Origin: Aeromonas finlandensis
Lineage (GTDB): Bacteria; Pseudomonadota; Gammaproteobacteria; Enterobacterales; Aeromonadaceae
Length of the DNA stretch: 38,871 nt
Assembly: GCF_000764645.1 (NCBI RefSeq)
Contig: NZ_JRGK01000046.1
Coordinates: 1-38,871 of the forward strand
Reading direction: 5' to 3'
Part shown: positions 36,968-38,871 of the stretch, in pieces
Numbering within the stretch: the stretch's first letter is position 1
Layout: every line of letters begins with the position of its first letter
Position numbers and translations under genes: made by a program
The notes under the pieces: model-generated
Told to the model about the DNA's origin: nothing
Databases searched by the model: none
What the model saw: only the letters and a program-made list of their open reading frames with translations

Positions 36968-38188
36968 ATGTCATGGAGCACCTTCAGGCAATTTACCCCA
37001 CTGGTCTGGATCGTCATTCTGGGCACCTTCATGGTGCGCACCAGCTACTACATGGTGTGGCCCTTCCTCTCCATTCTGCTCTATCGGGAGTATGACCTCT
37101 CGGCCACCCTGATCGGCCTGCTGCTGGGGGGATCGATGGCCCTCTCCACCCTGGTGAGTTTCTACGGCGGCTGGCTCTCTGATCGCTTCGGGCGGCGCAG
37201 CATACTGCTGGCCGGTTGTCTGGTGGCGATGCTCTGTTTCGGCCTGCTCGGTTTTTCGCACACTGTGTTCTGGCTCGGGGTTGGGGTGATGGGCAGTGGC
37301 CTCTCGTCGGGGCTCATCGATGCCCCCGGCAAGGCGCTGATGGCTGACAGTCTGGCTTCGGCCAAAGCGCGGGAGCTGGCACTGCACCTGCGCTATTTTC
37401 TGCTCAATCTGGGGGCGGCGCTGGGGCCGCTGCTCGGGGTGACCCTCGGGATCAACGCCCAGCAGGAGACCTTCCTGTTTCTGGTGGTGAGCTATCTGCT
37501 GCTGGCGCTGGCCTTTGGCTGGGGATTTCGCCAGGCTGGCAGCACTGGCAAGTCGGGTGCGGCTGGCCCCGGGCTGCGGGATGCCCTCAAGGTGTTGCTG
37601 GCGGATCGGGCCTTCCTGCTGCTGGTGATGGCCAACCTGTTGATGGTGCTGGTCTACTCCCAGTTTCACTCGCCGCTGGTGCAATACCTGACCCGCGCCG
37701 GTATGCCGCAGGTGGCCGAGCTGATTGCCCTGCTGGTGGCGACCAATGCCCTGACCGTGGTGCTGCTGCAATTTCCGCTGCTGCGGTTGTTGTCGCGCTG
37801 GCCGGTGCGGGTGCGGCTTCATATCGGTATGGCGTTGTTTCTCGCGGCCCAGCTGCTCTTCGCGCTGGGGGACCCGACGGTGCGCAGTCACTGGTTTGGC
37901 GCCGTGCTGCTGCTCAGCATCGGTGAGAGCATTCTGTTTCCGCTGCTCAACGTGCTGATCGACCAGATGGCCCCCGCTCATCTCAAGGGGAGCTACTTTG
38001 GTGCCAGCGCGCTGGCCGGGTTGGGAGGGGCCGCAGGCGCCCTGCTTGGCGGCTGGATCCTCGAGCAGTGGAGCGGCCAGCTGCTCTATGTGCTGATGGC
38101 GCTGCTCTGTGTGGTCACGCTCGCGCTGTATGAGTCGGGGGCCCGTTATAGCGCTCGGCACAAGGAAGGGGTTGGCAAGGCGGTGTGA
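36968..38188 (+). CDS. MFS transporter, DHA1-like, first of a tandem pair
   Basis: A 406-residue twelve-helix MFS protein. The loop between helices 2 and 3 has the family motif GGWLSDRFGRRSILL, and helix 5 includes a GAALGPLLG stretch like the drug:proton antiporter motif C. Such proteins export drugs or metabolites by proton exchange; the substrate cannot be told. The frame is open to 36905, but the ATG at 36968 has GGAG 7 bases upstream. The gene downstream starts with a near-identical N-terminus (RQF-LVWIVILGTFMVRTS), so the two are tandem paralogues. The 229 bp between them hold no gene or terminator that I can see. Confidence 0.9.
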   Translation: MSWSTFRQFTPLVWIVILGTFMVRTSYYMVWPFLSILLYREYDLSATLIGLLLGGSMALSTLVSFYGGWLSDRFGRRSILLAGCLVAMLCFGLLGFSHTVFWLGVGVMGSGLSSGLIDAPGKALMADSLASAKARELALHLRYFLLNLGAALGPLLGVTLGINAQQETFLFLVVSYLLLALAFGWGFRQAGSTGKSGAAGPGLRDALKVLLADRAFLLLVMANLLMVLVYSQFHSPLVQYLTRAGMPQVAELIALLVATNALTVVLLQFPLLRLLSRWPVRVRLHIGMALFLAAQLLFALGDPTVRSHWFGAVLLLSIGESILFPLLNVLIDQMAPAHLKGSYFGASALAGLGGAAGALLGGWILEQWSGQLLYVLMALLCVVTLALYESGARYSARHKEGVGKAV

Positions 38189-38417
38189 CAACCGTGCCAC
38201 CTATGATGGAGTCCCTCACGTGCTGAATATCAGCCCGGAACGGGGGGACCCGCTGTCAACAAGGCCACTCAGACTGACCTGGTGTGTTGAGATGTTTCTG
38301 GGGAAACGCCGGGCAGCTTGTCCCGCGCGGATAGCGGTTGCCTCGATGGAGGCCTTCCGTTGCGGTTAACCCCTTTCTATCACTGATTATCTGGCCCACG
38401 CGCCACGGAGTCTTGCT

Positions 38418-38871
38418 ATGCCATGGAATACCCTCAGGCAATTTCCCCTGCTGGTCTGGATCGTCATTCTGGGCACCTTCATGGTGCGCACCAGTTTTTT
38501 CATGGTCTGGCCCTTTCTCTCCATCCTGCTGTATCGGGAGTATGACCTCTCCGCTTCCGGCATCGGGATGCTGCTCGGTGGCGCGGCGGTGCTCTCCTGC
38601 CTCATCGGCTTCTACGTGGGGTGGCTCTCCGACAAGATTGGCCGCCGCGCCATATTGCTGCTGGGCTGCGCTGTGTCGTGGGTGGCTTATCTGCTGCTGG
38701 GATTTGGCCACTCCCTCTGGCTGATCGCGCTGGGGGTGTTTGGCTCCGGTCTCTCCTATGCCTTTATCGACATCCCGGGCAAGGCGCTGATGGGGGATCT
38801 GCTGCCCGAGAAGGAGCAGCGCGAGCTGGCGCAGCACCTGCGCTACTTCCTGCTCAACGTAGGGGCGGGGG
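38418..38871 (+). CDS. MFS transporter, second of a tandem pair, N-terminal part
   Basis: The frame is open from ATG 38418 to the window end (151 codons), so the gene is truncated by the window edge, not broken. The first 150 residues cover about five membrane helices with the motif VGWLSDKIGRRAILL. It is clearly a paralogue of the gene before it: both begin with a short leader and then LVWIVILGTFMVRTS, and both contain VWPFLSILLYREYDLSA and GKALM with HLRYFLLN. GGAG stands 7 bases ahead of the start, at the same spacing as in its partner. Substrate unknown. Confidence 0.88.
   Translation, partial: MPWNTLRQFPLLVWIVILGTFMVRTSFFMVWPFLSILLYREYDLSASGIGMLLGGAAVLSCLIGFYVGWLSDKIGRRAILLLGCAVSWVAYLLLGFGHSLWLIALGVFGSGLSYAFIDIPGKALMGDLLPEKEQRELAQHLRYFLLNVGAG

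Noticed and set aside
38338..38724. Open frame over the start of the second MFS gene
   Set aside because: It is in a different frame from the MFS gene at 38418, which matches its paralogue residue by residue.

Overview
The window is GC-rich, densely coding DNA from a gammaproteobacterium, most likely Aeromonas or a close relative (inference). The grounds are the block cysZ | smc-zipA-ligA, an SMC condensin where enterics use MukB, an ldtD-mepK pair, yciK next to sohB, and the periplasmic amylase MalS. I saw no rRNA, tRNA, CRISPR array, insertion sequence, prophage or integrase. It reads as chromosomal backbone with a few accessory cassettes.

Layout. 1-537: tail of a KefB/C-type cation:proton antiporter. 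567-5044: patatin-like lipase, TetR regulator with an alpha/beta hydrolase, a NarL-type response regulator followed by a decayed copy of its own 3' end, and a GST-like protein. 5120-7231: periplasmic alpha-amylase MalS. 7447-10601: a four-gene gtr-like cassette (unknown membrane-anchored protein, GtrB-type transferase, GtrA flippase, PIG-V-like transferase) that probably glycosylates a surface polymer. 10929-14268: solute-binding protein, L,D-transpeptidase, MepK-type endopeptidase and a small lipoprotein. 14371-15896: UPF0126/TRIC channel and sulfate permease CysZ. 16110-22812: smc, zipA and ligA (chromosome organisation, division, ligation). 22999-27021: periplasmic-facing GH63 glucosidase lipoprotein with its probable AraC regulator and a PEBP-fold protein. 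27218-29559: a non-canonical adenylosuccinate synthetase divergent from a LysR gene. 29684-34624: TAXI binding protein with a long low-complexity tail, MalY/PatB-like PLP enzyme, SetA-type sugar exporter, LysR regulator. 34779-36764: yciK | sohB. 36968-38871: two tandem paralogous MFS transporters, the second cut by the window end.

Themes. MalS and the GH63 enzyme both act outside the inner membrane on alpha-glucans, and a good CRP-like site precedes the GH63 gene, which suits carbon-starvation control. LdtD and MepK make and break 3-3 crosslinks in peptidoglycan.

Leads worth a second look: the PurA variant with its LysR partner and a dyad in the shared promoter region; the unknown gene heading the gtr cassette; the tailed orphan TAXI protein; a duplicated extended -10 promoter before smc; and two genes whose 3' ends, stop codon included, are repeated in tandem. 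None of these is proven novel from the sequence alone.
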